64,000 nt of DNA from Bacillota bacterium. Its GTDB lineage: Bacteria; Bacillota; Clostridia; Oscillospirales; Ruminococcaceae. The notes beneath the pieces were generated by a model, which made no database searches, had not been told where the DNA came from, and saw only the letters and a list, made by a program, of their open reading frames with translations. The stretch is taken from positions 28,291 through 92,290 of the forward strand of contig JAEWRN010000040.1 of NCBI GenBank assembly GCA_023460035.1, written 5' to 3'. A program made the position numbers and the translations under genes. This document shows, in pieces, positions 8,471 to 15,255 of this stretch (positions are counted from its first letter, which is position 1; each line of letters starts with the position of its first letter).

Positions 8471-9244
8471 ATGCGAATCGTCATTAAGGTGGGCACCTCA
8501 ACGCTGGCACACGGCACCGGGCAATTAAACCTACGCCGCATTGCGCAGCTGTGCAGGGTAATTGCAGACATCAAAAACAGTGGTGTAGAAGTTATTATGG
8601 TCTCCTCCGGTGCCATTGGCATGGGGGTGGGCAAGCTTTCGCTGCCACAGCGACCGCAGGACGTTCCAGGTAAGCAAGCCGCCTCGGCAGTCGGCCAGTG
8701 CGAGCTGATGTATATTTACGACAAAGAGTTTGAGCAGTACCACCACGTGGTGGCACAGATGCTGCTGACGAGCTATGAAATTGAAAACATCCACTGCCGC
8801 CAAAACATTGAAAACACGTTGCAGCGGCTGATGGATTATGGCGTGCTGCCCATTGTCAACGAAAACGACACCGTGGCAACCGAAGAGCTGGGCATTGGCG
8901 AAAACGACACGCTTTCGGCCATTGTGGCAACACTGGCGCGGGCCGACCTGCTGGTTATTTTGTCCGACATTGACGGGCTGTACGACAGCGACCCGCACCA
9001 GAACCCGGATGCAAAGCTAATCCCATGGGTCGAAGCCATCACCCCGGAGATTTTTAAACTGGCAGGGGGCGCCGGCAGCACCCTTGGCACCGGCGGTATG
9101 GAGACAAAATTGCGCGCAGGCCTTGTTGCCAACCGCGCGGGCATCCCGATGGTCATCCTCAACGGCCAGCGGCCGGAGTTGTTGTACGACCTGATGGAGG
9201 GCAAGCCGGTGGGCACCCGTTTTGAAGGGAGGAAACCCGAATGA
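8471..9244 (+). CDS. proB: Glutamate 5-kinase (short form without PUA domain)
   Basis: From ATG 8471 the product is 257 residues of amino-acid kinase fold: IVIKVGTSTL at the N-terminus for ATP phosphates, VSSGAIGMGVGKL, the NENDTVATEEL segment for glutamate, LSDIDGLYDSDP and GTGGMETKL at the nucleotide site. It phosphorylates glutamate, the first step to proline. Enterobacterial ProB is about 110 residues longer because of a C-terminal PUA domain; the short form is known in other bacteria. The frame opens upstream at 8444, but 8471 fits the family start and follows a GGGGAA site. The stop overlaps the proA start (ATGA). Confidence 0.93.
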   Translation: MRIVIKVGTSTLAHGTGQLNLRRIAQLCRVIADIKNSGVEVIMVSSGAIGMGVGKLSLPQRPQDVPGKQAASAVGQCELMYIYDKEFEQYHHVVAQMLLTSYEIENIHCRQNIENTLQRLMDYGVLPIVNENDTVATEELGIGENDTLSAIVATLARADLLVILSDIDGLYDSDPHQNPDAKLIPWVEAITPEIFKLAGGAGSTLGTGGMETKLRAGLVANRAGIPMVILNGQRPELLYDLMEGKPVGTRFEGRKPE

Positions 9245-10476
9245 GTTTAGACGCATTGCTGGCACGTGCCGCAAAGGCAAAACGCAGCATCGCCTATGCC
9301 GATACCGCAAGTAAAAACGCGCTGTTACAGGCCATGGCGGCACAGCTGCGCGCACAAAAGCAGCAAATTTTGCAGGCCAATGCCGCAGACCTTGCGGCGG
9401 TACAGGGTAAAATCAGCGACGTGATGCAGGACCGTCTGCGCCTGACCGACGCCCGCATTGAGGGCATGGCGGCCGGGCTCGAAAGTGTTGCGGCCCTGCC
9501 GGACCCCGTGGGCAACGTGGTCAAACAGCTTCATCGCCCAAACGGTCTGCTGATTGAAAAGGTCACAGTGCCGATGGGTGTCATTGCGATTATTTATGAG
9601 TCGCGCCCCAACGTGACGGCAGATGCGGCTGCTTTGTGCCTGAAAGCGGGCAGCGTGTGTGTGCTGCGCGGCGGCAAAGAGGCCATTCAAAGCAACACTT
9701 CTATTGTAGCGGCGCTGAAAGCGGGTGCCACCGCCGCCGGGTTTGACCCGGATGTCATCTGCCTCGTAGAGGACACGACCCGCGAGAGCGCAAATGAGCT
9801 GATGACCGCAGAGGGCAAAGTAGACCTGCTGATCCCGCGCGGCGGGGCGGGGCTAATCCGCGCCTGCGTGGAAAATGCCACCGTGCCCTGCATCGAAACG
9901 GGCACCGGCATCTGCCATATTTATGTGGATAAGGCTGCCGACCTTGACATGGCGGTTTCGATTTTGTTCAACGCTAAAACCAGCCGCCCCAGCGTGTGCA
10001 ATGCCGCCGAGGTCTGCCTTGTGCACCGCGATATTGCCGCGGCCTTTTTGCCGCTTGCCGCCAAAAAGCTGGCCGAAAAGCAGGTAGAGCTGCGGCTGGA
10101 TGAAGCAGCGGCTAAAATTATTTCGGGCAAACCTGCAAATGAACACGATTTTGACACAGAATTTTTAGATTATATCCTTGGGGTAAAAGTAGTTGACGAC
10201 CTTGCCGGTGCCATTGCGCATATTGCCGCGCATTCCACGCACCACTCCGACGCCATCGTCACCGCAGACGAAGCGGCGGCACAGCAGTTTGTGCGCGAGG
10301 TCGATTCGGCGGCAGTCTATGTCAATGCCTCCACCCGTTTTACCGACGGCGGAGAGTTTGGGCAGGGCTGTGAAATGGGCATTTCTACCCAAAAGGTCGG
10401 TGCGCGCGGGCCGATGGGCCTGGAGGAGATCACCACCTACAAATACGTTGTCCGGGGCAGTGGGCAGATCCGCTGA
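9241..10476 (+). CDS. proA: Glutamate-5-semialdehyde dehydrogenase (gamma-glutamyl phosphate reductase)
   Basis: The 411-residue aldehyde-dehydrogenase-fold enzyme reduces glutamyl phosphate with NADPH, the second step of proline synthesis. Diagnostic segments are VTVPMGVIAIIYESRPNVT, CVLRGGKEA, LLIPRGGAGLI and the catalytic cysteine region SRPSVCNAAEVCLVH. It is translationally coupled to proB by a four-base overlap, so the kinase and reductase, which channel a labile intermediate, are made together. No proC lies in the window. Confidence 0.96.
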   Translation: MSLDALLARAAKAKRSIAYADTASKNALLQAMAAQLRAQKQQILQANAADLAAVQGKISDVMQDRLRLTDARIEGMAAGLESVAALPDPVGNVVKQLHRPNGLLIEKVTVPMGVIAIIYESRPNVTADAAALCLKAGSVCVLRGGKEAIQSNTSIVAALKAGATAAGFDPDVICLVEDTTRESANELMTAEGKVDLLIPRGGAGLIRACVENATVPCIETGTGICHIYVDKAADLDMAVSILFNAKTSRPSVCNAAEVCLVHRDIAAAFLPLAAKKLAEKQVELRLDEAAAKIISGKPANEHDFDTEFLDYILGVKVVDDLAGAIAHIAAHSTHHSDAIVTADEAAAQQFVREVDSAAVYVNASTRFTDGGEFGQGCEMGISTQKVGARGPMGLEEITTYKYVVRGSGQIR

Positions 10477-10503
10477 GCCGGGCCGGTTTTAAGAGGTATC
10501 ACA

Positions 10504-11334
10504 ATGGCTTATAAAAGACAGACAAGAGAAGAAAAAGAGCGTATGCACCGCCGCCGCCGCAGGCAGCTTTTGGGCGGTGTGATCAGCTTGCTGGTCGTAG
10601 TGGGGGCGATTTCGCTTATTATGGGCGGTGTTCGCGTGGCTGCGGGCCTGTTTGACGATACCGCAGAGCGGGAACAATATGAAAAACTGCTTGCGCCGGT
10701 TGTGATGCTGGACCCGGTGCCGTTTGACAGCCTTGAAACAGCCGACCAGAACATGCTGCTGCAGGCTGCCATTTGGGAAGCCATTTACAACGAGGATATT
10801 ACGAAGTACGACCGCGACGAGGGCGGCGCGCTGATTTTGCCGGTGGTGGACGTGGACAAAAACGCCGCGTTGTTGCTGGGCAAAAACTATGCGCTGGAAC
10901 ACCACACCTTCAGCGCCAGCGGTATGGAATTTGTGTACGATGAGGACCGCAAGGGGTACATCATCCCGATTACCGGTACGACCAGTGCCTACACGCCAAA
11001 GGTGGTCAAGATTAAAAATGAAGTACAGCAAAAAATTGTGACGGTGGGCTATGTGGCCCCGCCGACCGGTTTTTCGCTGGACGGCACCCTTTCGACCGAG
11101 CAGGGCGAGCCGGCGTTTTATTACGACTATGTGTTTACCCGGCAGGACGATGGGTACTACCTTACCGCCATGAAGAACAGTGACATGAAGCCCGCCAGCG
11201 ACGCACAGACCCCGCAAAGCAACTCGCAGGCGGCTGTGCCGGAAAACGACCAGCTGACGCAAGAATTGCAGCAGCAGGCAGATTCGGCCAGCACCAGTGC
11301 CGCACCGGCTTCGGATGCAACCACTGGCGAATGA
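10504..11334 (+). CDS. Membrane-anchored protein of unknown function
   Basis: The 276-residue product is not recognised. It has a very basic N-terminus (about residues 4-21, many Arg/Lys), one membrane helix at about 22-47 (LLGGVISLLVVVGAISLIMGG), and an extracytoplasmic domain of about 180 residues with an even alpha/beta composition. A low-complexity Ser/Ala/Gln tail begins near residue 225. The positive-inside rule places the C-terminus outside the cell. The ATG follows an AAGAGG site 27 bp after proA, so it is probably cotranscribed, but nothing ties it to proline. A strong terminator follows. Confidence 0.7.
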   Translation: MAYKRQTREEKERMHRRRRRQLLGGVISLLVVVGAISLIMGGVRVAAGLFDDTAEREQYEKLLAPVVMLDPVPFDSLETADQNMLLQAAIWEAIYNEDITKYDRDEGGALILPVVDVDKNAALLLGKNYALEHHTFSASGMEFVYDEDRKGYIIPITGTTSAYTPKVVKIKNEVQQKIVTVGYVAPPTGFSLDGTLSTEQGEPAFYYDYVFTRQDDGYYLTAMKNSDMKPASDAQTPQSNSQAAVPENDQLTQELQQQADSASTSAAPASDATTGE

Positions 11335-11346
11335 CAAGACAGCAAA

Positions 11347-11374
11347 ACAGAGGGCGCAGGCCCTCTGTTTTTTT
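11347..11374 (+). terminator. Intrinsic terminator of the proBA operon
   Basis: ACAGAGGGC and GCCCTCTGT (11347-11355, 11360-11368) flank a GCAG loop and are followed by a T7 run. Confidence 0.9.
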
Positions 11375-11384
11375 GTTCAGATAT

Positions 11385-11413
11385 TTTACAAATTGTATCT
11401 ATTAAAGTATAAT
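11385..11413 (+). promoter_or_regulatory. Orphan sigma-A promoter
   Basis: TTTACA (11385-11390) and TATAAT (11408-11413) are separated by exactly 17 bp. No recognisable gene follows on this strand before the convergent bioY. Confidence 0.6.
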
Positions 11414-11643
11414 AAACATTTTGTATTCTGCAAAGCCGAGCATATGTGCAAATGTACCCCTGCTGTTTTGTTTAAGCAGCAGGCCGCGACATGGCCTTGC
11501 GTTGGATGGAATGGCATACATTAAAGGAAGCGGAAAAGCTGGGCACCCCCAGGCGGCTGCGCCAGTGTTTTGCTGAGTAAATGGGGGCATATCGCGCAGC
11601 GGTATTGAAACAGCAAGCGGCCCTGTGCCCGTGCAGGAGGTTA
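11414..11643 (+). other. Intergenic stretch downstream of an orphan promoter, no recognised gene
   Basis: Only frames under about 30 codons open here. The two with ATG starts (near 11442 and 11489) have no convincing ribosome site. The stretch could encode a small RNA converging on bioY or be promoter debris. Confidence 0.3.
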
Positions 11644-11697
11644 GAAAGAGAAAAGAACCTCACCGGCACCCTGAAATAAAAAGGCGCCGGTGAGGTT
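11644..11697 (-). terminator. Intrinsic terminator of birA-bioY
   Basis: On the minus strand a 15-bp stem with one A-C mismatch (plus coordinates 11656-11670 with 11683-11697) is followed by TTCTTTTCTCTTT. Confidence 0.8.
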
Positions 11698-11732
11698 GCA
11701 ATTTGTATTTAATAGGGCAGAAAAACAGAAAC

Positions 11733-12260
11733 TCAGCGCAGCCGGCTTTTTAGCGCGGCGGCCAGCAAAAAGGCACCGATGCCCTTTAGAATATCCGGCA
11801 CAATAAACGGTACAACGCACAGCAACAAGCTTTCTGCAACACCGCGGCCGGTAGCAAGCATAAACCAGCCGGTGCCCAGCGTATAGCACACGGCAAGGCC
11901 CAGCAGCATCGCGCCGCCAAGTAGCAGCTTGTTATGGGTGTTTTTAATTGCCAGCGCGGTGCACAGTGCAATAGCGATATAACCGAAAATGTACCCGCCG
12001 GTCGGGCCAAACAGTATCGAAGGCCCGGCACTGAACTGGGCAAACACCGGTACCCCAAAGGTGCCCAGCAGCAGGTAGACCCCCATGCTGGCAGCCGCCC
12101 AAAGCGGCGACAGCAGGCAGCCGGCAAGGTAGGCACCAAACACGGCAAGGTTAAACGGCACCGGGCCAATGGGTAGCACAATCTGTGCTAAAATGGCGGT
12201 CGCCGCGCAAATCAGCGCGGCCAGCACCATATTTTTTGTTTTGGTACGGGTAGTTTCCAT
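11733..12260 (-). CDS. bioY: Biotin transporter BioY (ECF S-component)
   Basis: The 175-residue integral membrane protein has about six helices and the BioY fingerprints: LPIGPVPFNLAVFGAYLAG near the N-terminus (the family has P-V-P-x-T/N-L), LGTFGVPVFAQFSAG and GPTGGYIFGYI. BioY binds biotin and associates with the energising ECF module or works alone; no ecfAAT genes are in the window. ATG 12260 is used rather than the adjacent TTG, with AGAGGGG as ribosome site. It lies 24 bp after birA on the same strand, so sensor and importer share one transcript. Confidence 0.93.
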   Translation of the reverse strand: METTRTKTKNMVLAALICAATAILAQIVLPIGPVPFNLAVFGAYLAGCLLSPLWAAASMGVYLLLGTFGVPVFAQFSAGPSILFGPTGGYIFGYIAIALCTALAIKNTHNKLLLGGAMLLGLAVCYTLGTGWFMLATGRGVAESLLLCVVPFIVPDILKGIGAFLLAAALKSRLR

Positions 12261-12284
12261 CAAAACCCCTCTTTTATAGTAAAG

Positions 12285-13268
12285 TTAAAAATCGTCCGGG
12301 CGCAGGCTTACTTCGCCACCCAGCAGCAGGCGGGTGGTGCCATCCGGCAAGGTCACCGGCAGCCGTGCGACATCGTCCACCTGCCCGGCAGTTGCCCGGT
12401 AAGGCGTGCCCACTGCGGGTGTCACGGTGACTTCGCGCCCGGTCAGCAGGCTGGCGGCGCGGTATTCGTCCAAAAAATCGGTCTGCCTTGGCAAGCCCTG
12501 CAGCAGCGGCAAAAATTCGTTTGCAATGGCGGCGGCAATACCCGCGCGGCCCAGCGGCGGCAAACTGGCAAAGGGCGCCCCGGCTACCCCGTCAAGGCCC
12601 GGGCCAAACCCGCCCTGCGGCAGGGTGAGGTTGATACCAAAGCCCACAATTAAATGGCTGATGAACCCGCTTTCAAAATCGGTGGCGGCTTCGGTTAAAA
12701 TACCGGCAATTTTATAGGGGCCGCAAAACAGGTCGTTCACCCATTTAATTTGCACCTCTGCGCCAAGGCGCACCAGCACGCGCCGCGCCGCCACCGCGGC
12801 GGCGGCGGTGACGAGGGTCGCGTTTTCTGCCGTCAGGGTGGGGGTGCACAGCAGGCTGAAATAAAGGCCGCTGTGTGGCGGCGAATAAAACGTGCGCCCG
12901 CGCCGCCCGCGGCCGGAGGTCTGGGTTTCGGCTGCCACCAAAAAAGGCTCCTTTTGCCCGTCCAGCGCAAGCTGGCGTGCCCGCTGGTTGGTAGAGGGCA
13001 GGCTGGCATGGGCCTCGGCCCCCCAGCCTGCACCCAGCTGCACACAAAGCTCTTCGCTGGTCAGCAAATCGCCGCCCTGTTGCAACAGGTAGCCGCGCCG
13101 CGGCACCGATTGTAAATCAAACCCCTCGGCGCGCAGGTCGTTTGCGGCTTTCCACACCGCATTGCGCGAAACCCCCAGCTTTTGCGCCAGCGCCCCGCCG
13201 CTTTGCCAGCTGCCGGGCGCTTCGCGCAGCGCGCGCAGCAGTGCCTGCTTGGTGGATGTCTCTTTCAT
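12285..13268 (-). CDS. birA: Bifunctional biotin-protein ligase / biotin operon repressor
   Basis: From ATG 13268 the protein is 327 residues. Residues 1-62 are a winged HTH (LAQKLGVSRNAVWKAANDL). Residues about 70-260 are the ligase domain with GRGRRGRTF at 119-127 (biotinyl-AMP loop), KWVNDL, and KIAGIL. A small SH3-like C-terminal domain follows. It biotinylates carboxylase carrier proteins and, when holo, represses biotin genes. The frame extends to 13325, but 13268 has an AAGGAAGGGG site and fits the family start. The HTH form means it can act on DNA, matching the operator-like palindrome upstream. Confidence 0.94.
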   Translation of the reverse strand: MKETSTKQALLRALREAPGSWQSGGALAQKLGVSRNAVWKAANDLRAEGFDLQSVPRRGYLLQQGGDLLTSEELCVQLGAGWGAEAHASLPSTNQRARQLALDGQKEPFLVAAETQTSGRGRRGRTFYSPPHSGLYFSLLCTPTLTAENATLVTAAAAVAARRVLVRLGAEVQIKWVNDLFCGPYKIAGILTEAATDFESGFISHLIVGFGINLTLPQGGFGPGLDGVAGAPFASLPPLGRAGIAAAIANEFLPLLQGLPRQTDFLDEYRAASLLTGREVTVTPAVGTPYRATAGQVDDVARLPVTLPDGTTRLLLGGEVSLRPDDF

Positions 13269-13355
13269 GCCTGCCCCTTCCTTTGCCGGTGCCGGTGGGC
13301 GCAGCCGTCGCTGCGCGTGGGGCACGGGCAGGGTGTGTTAGTTCGAACCGTACCC

Positions 13356-13408
13356 AGTGTAAAACAAACAGCGGCCATTGTCAACCTAAAAATAAAACAG
13401 GTTGACAA
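13356..13408 (-). promoter_or_regulatory. birA-bioY promoter with BirA-operator-like palindrome
   Basis: On the minus strand TTGACA (plus 13379-13384) and TACACT (13356-13361) are 17 bp apart. The -35 lies inside GGTTGACAA, whose mate TTGTCAACC is 13 bp away (arms 13378-13386 and 13400-13408). This resembles known BirA operators (TTGT-n-AACC / GGTT-n-ACAA), although the spacer is slightly shorter than the usual 14-16. Autorepression of birA-bioY is inferred. Confidence 0.65.
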
Positions 13409-13417
13409 TGGCCGCTG
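13369..13417 (-). terminator. Terminator of the metG-tatD run, overlapping the birA promoter
   Basis: A perfect 19-bp stem (13369-13387 with 13399-13417, 11-nt loop) is followed on the minus strand by TTTGTTTT. It lies 35 bp after the tatD stop. The central 9 bp of each arm are the BirA-like half-sites. Confidence 0.8.
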
Positions 13418-13452
13418 AAAAGAAACAATCGCGTTCTGCTTGCGGTGCGGGT

Positions 13453-14253
13453 TTATCCCGGTATTTTAAACAACCGGTGCGCGTTGCGGGAGGCAAGGGC
13501 AATCAGCTCTTCGGCTGTCGTGCCGCGCACTTCGGCAAGCTTTGTTGCCACATGCAAAATATTGGCCGAGGTGTTGCGCTCTTTGCGCACAGGGTTCGGC
13601 GTCATATAGGGCGAATCGGTTTCCAGCAAAAACAGCTCGTCCGGCACGGCGGCAACGGCCTCCAGCGTATGGTGGGCATTTTTGTAGGTCGTGGCACCGC
13701 CAAAGCCAAAGTACAGGCCCTGCTCTGCCAGCCACGCGACGTCCTGCGCGCTGCCCGAATAGCAGTGCAAGATGCCCTTGGGCCGGTATTCCTTTAAAAT
13801 GGGGTAAGTGTCGCCGTGTGCCTCGCGGTCGTGCATCAAAATGGGTAAATCCAGCTCGCGGGCAAGCTCTAATTCGGCACGAAACAGCGCAATCTGTTCG
13901 TCGCGGGGGATGGGGTAAAAATGGTCCAGCCCGCATTCACCCACGGCAACCACCTTCGGGTCGTCATAATAGGGGCGAATGGCGGCCATCTCAGCACGCC
14001 AGTCACCATGGAACTTCGTGGTCGTGGTGGCGTGCATCTCCGGCAGCAGGCTTTGCGGGTGAATGCCCAGCGCCACATACATGTGCGGGTAACGGTGGCC
14101 AAGGTCCAGCGAAATCATGCAGCTGTCAAAGTCGATGCCGCACTCAATCACCGTGCCAACACCGTTTTGCGGCAGCGCTGCAACTACGGCCTCGCGGTCT
14201 GCCTCAAAGGCCTTGTCGTTATAGTGGGCATGGGTGTCAAAAATAGGTGTCAT
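13453..14253 (-). CDS. tatD: TatD-family metal-dependent deoxyribonuclease
   Basis: The 266-residue TIM-barrel hydrolase has all metal-site signatures of TatD: DTHAHYND at residues 5-12, GECGLDHFYP (Glu and Asp), LPILMHDREAH, HCYSGS and LLETDSPYMTP near the end. TatD enzymes show 3'-5' DNase activity and act in DNA repair or turnover. In Firmicutes the gene commonly follows metG, as here, with only the transporter gene between. The ATG overlaps the end of that transporter gene by four bases. Confidence 0.92.
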   Translation of the reverse strand: MTPIFDTHAHYNDKAFEADREAVVAALPQNGVGTVIECGIDFDSCMISLDLGHRYPHMYVALGIHPQSLLPEMHATTTTKFHGDWRAEMAAIRPYYDDPKVVAVGECGLDHFYPIPRDEQIALFRAELELARELDLPILMHDREAHGDTYPILKEYRPKGILHCYSGSAQDVAWLAEQGLYFGFGGATTYKNAHHTLEAVAAVPDELFLLETDSPYMTPNPVRKERNTSANILHVATKLAEVRGTTAEELIALASRNAHRLFKIPG

Positions 14254-15182
14254 TGCTTGTTCTCCTTTTTATAGTTGACTAGTGCGATGCCGGCGCACAC
14301 CAGCACCAGCGCGCCCAAAATGCGCGGTTGCAGCGTGTCTTCGCCCAGCAGCAGTACCGATAAAACAGTGCCGAACAGCGGAATGAGAAAATTAAATACC
14401 GCAACGCGCCCGGCGGGGTTGTATTTCAGCAGGGTTGTCCACAGCGAAAAGGCAACGGCAGACAGCAAAACCAAATAGCAAAGCAGTGCAATGCCCTGCG
14501 CGGAGACGACGGCAAGCCGCCCGCCCAGCAGTGCCCCGGCGGCAGCCAATGCCGCGCCGCCCAAAAACAGGGCCCAGCCGGTAAGCAGCAGCGGGGGAAT
14601 GGTCTGTGCAAACCGGCGCGACAACAGCGCGCCGCCGGCAGAGGCGAGGGCAGAGAGCAGCATAAAGCCCTCACCGGTCAAATGGAAGGTCAGCGCCGCG
14701 CCGCCGGCCGCCCAAAACACCCCGCAAAACCCAATCAGGCTGCCGGCAAGGCCGGTTGCCGTAATGCGGTCGCCCCGTGAAAAAACGGGCGCGGCCAGCA
14801 CCACAAAAAAGGCGGTCGTTGAGGTGAGAATGCTGCCCAGTGTGCCGGTGGTGTTGGAAAGGCCGATGTAAAAGAACACATACTGAGCCACGGTTTGCAC
14901 TAAGGCGGTCAGCAAAACCGGCAGGGCGGCGCTGCGGGCCGGCAGCAGCGGGCGCTTTGCCTGCAAGCTGCCCAGCACCAACACCAAAAGCCCGGCAAAA
15001 CCAAAGCGCAAGCCGGCAAACAACAGCTTTGCCGGTGCCCCGGTGGTGGCGGTAAACCCAAAGGCGGCGTACCCCAGTTTCACAAACGGGAACGCGCTGC
15101 CCCACAGCAGGGTGCACAGCACCGCAATGGCGGGCATTGAAAAACGGCCGGTAAACAGGCGCCGCACGGAATGGTTTTCCAC
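14250..15182 (-). CDS. EamA/DMT-superfamily membrane transporter
   Basis: From GTG 15182 the product is 310 residues with ten predicted membrane helices in two EamA repeats, starting AIAVLCTLLWGSAFPFVKLGY and ending LGALVLVCAGIALVNY. Family members export amino acids, metabolites or drugs; the substrate cannot be told. The GTG is preferred over an upstream ATG at 15203 because AAGGAG lies seven bases before it. A hairpin terminator of metG lies only 20 bp upstream, so expression of this gene and tatD probably depends on read-through. It overlaps tatD by four bases. Confidence 0.85.
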   Translation of the reverse strand: MENHSVRRLFTGRFSMPAIAVLCTLLWGSAFPFVKLGYAAFGFTATTGAPAKLLFAGLRFGFAGLLVLVLGSLQAKRPLLPARSAALPVLLTALVQTVAQYVFFYIGLSNTTGTLGSILTSTTAFFVVLAAPVFSRGDRITATGLAGSLIGFCGVFWAAGGAALTFHLTGEGFMLLSALASAGGALLSRRFAQTIPPLLLTGWALFLGGAALAAAGALLGGRLAVVSAQGIALLCYLVLLSAVAFSLWTTLLKYNPAGRVAVFNFLIPLFGTVLSVLLLGEDTLQPRILGALVLVCAGIALVNYKKENKQ

Positions 15183-15201
15183 AAAAATTCTCCTTTGGTT
15201 C

Positions 15202-15235
15202 AAAAAAAGTTGCCCTTAAAAGCAGGGCAACTTTT
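15202..15235 (-). terminator. Intrinsic terminator after metG
   Basis: On the minus strand AAAGTTGCCCT pairs with AGGGCAACTTT around a 7-nt loop and runs into TTTT. It sits between metG and the coupled transporter-tatD pair. Confidence 0.85.
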
Positions 15236-15255
15236 GAACGGTTTATCCGTGCGGG

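Noticed and set aside
13321..13350. GTTCGAAC near the birA promoter as a tRNA T-arm
   Set aside because: No acceptor stem, anticodon arm or other tRNA features surround it.
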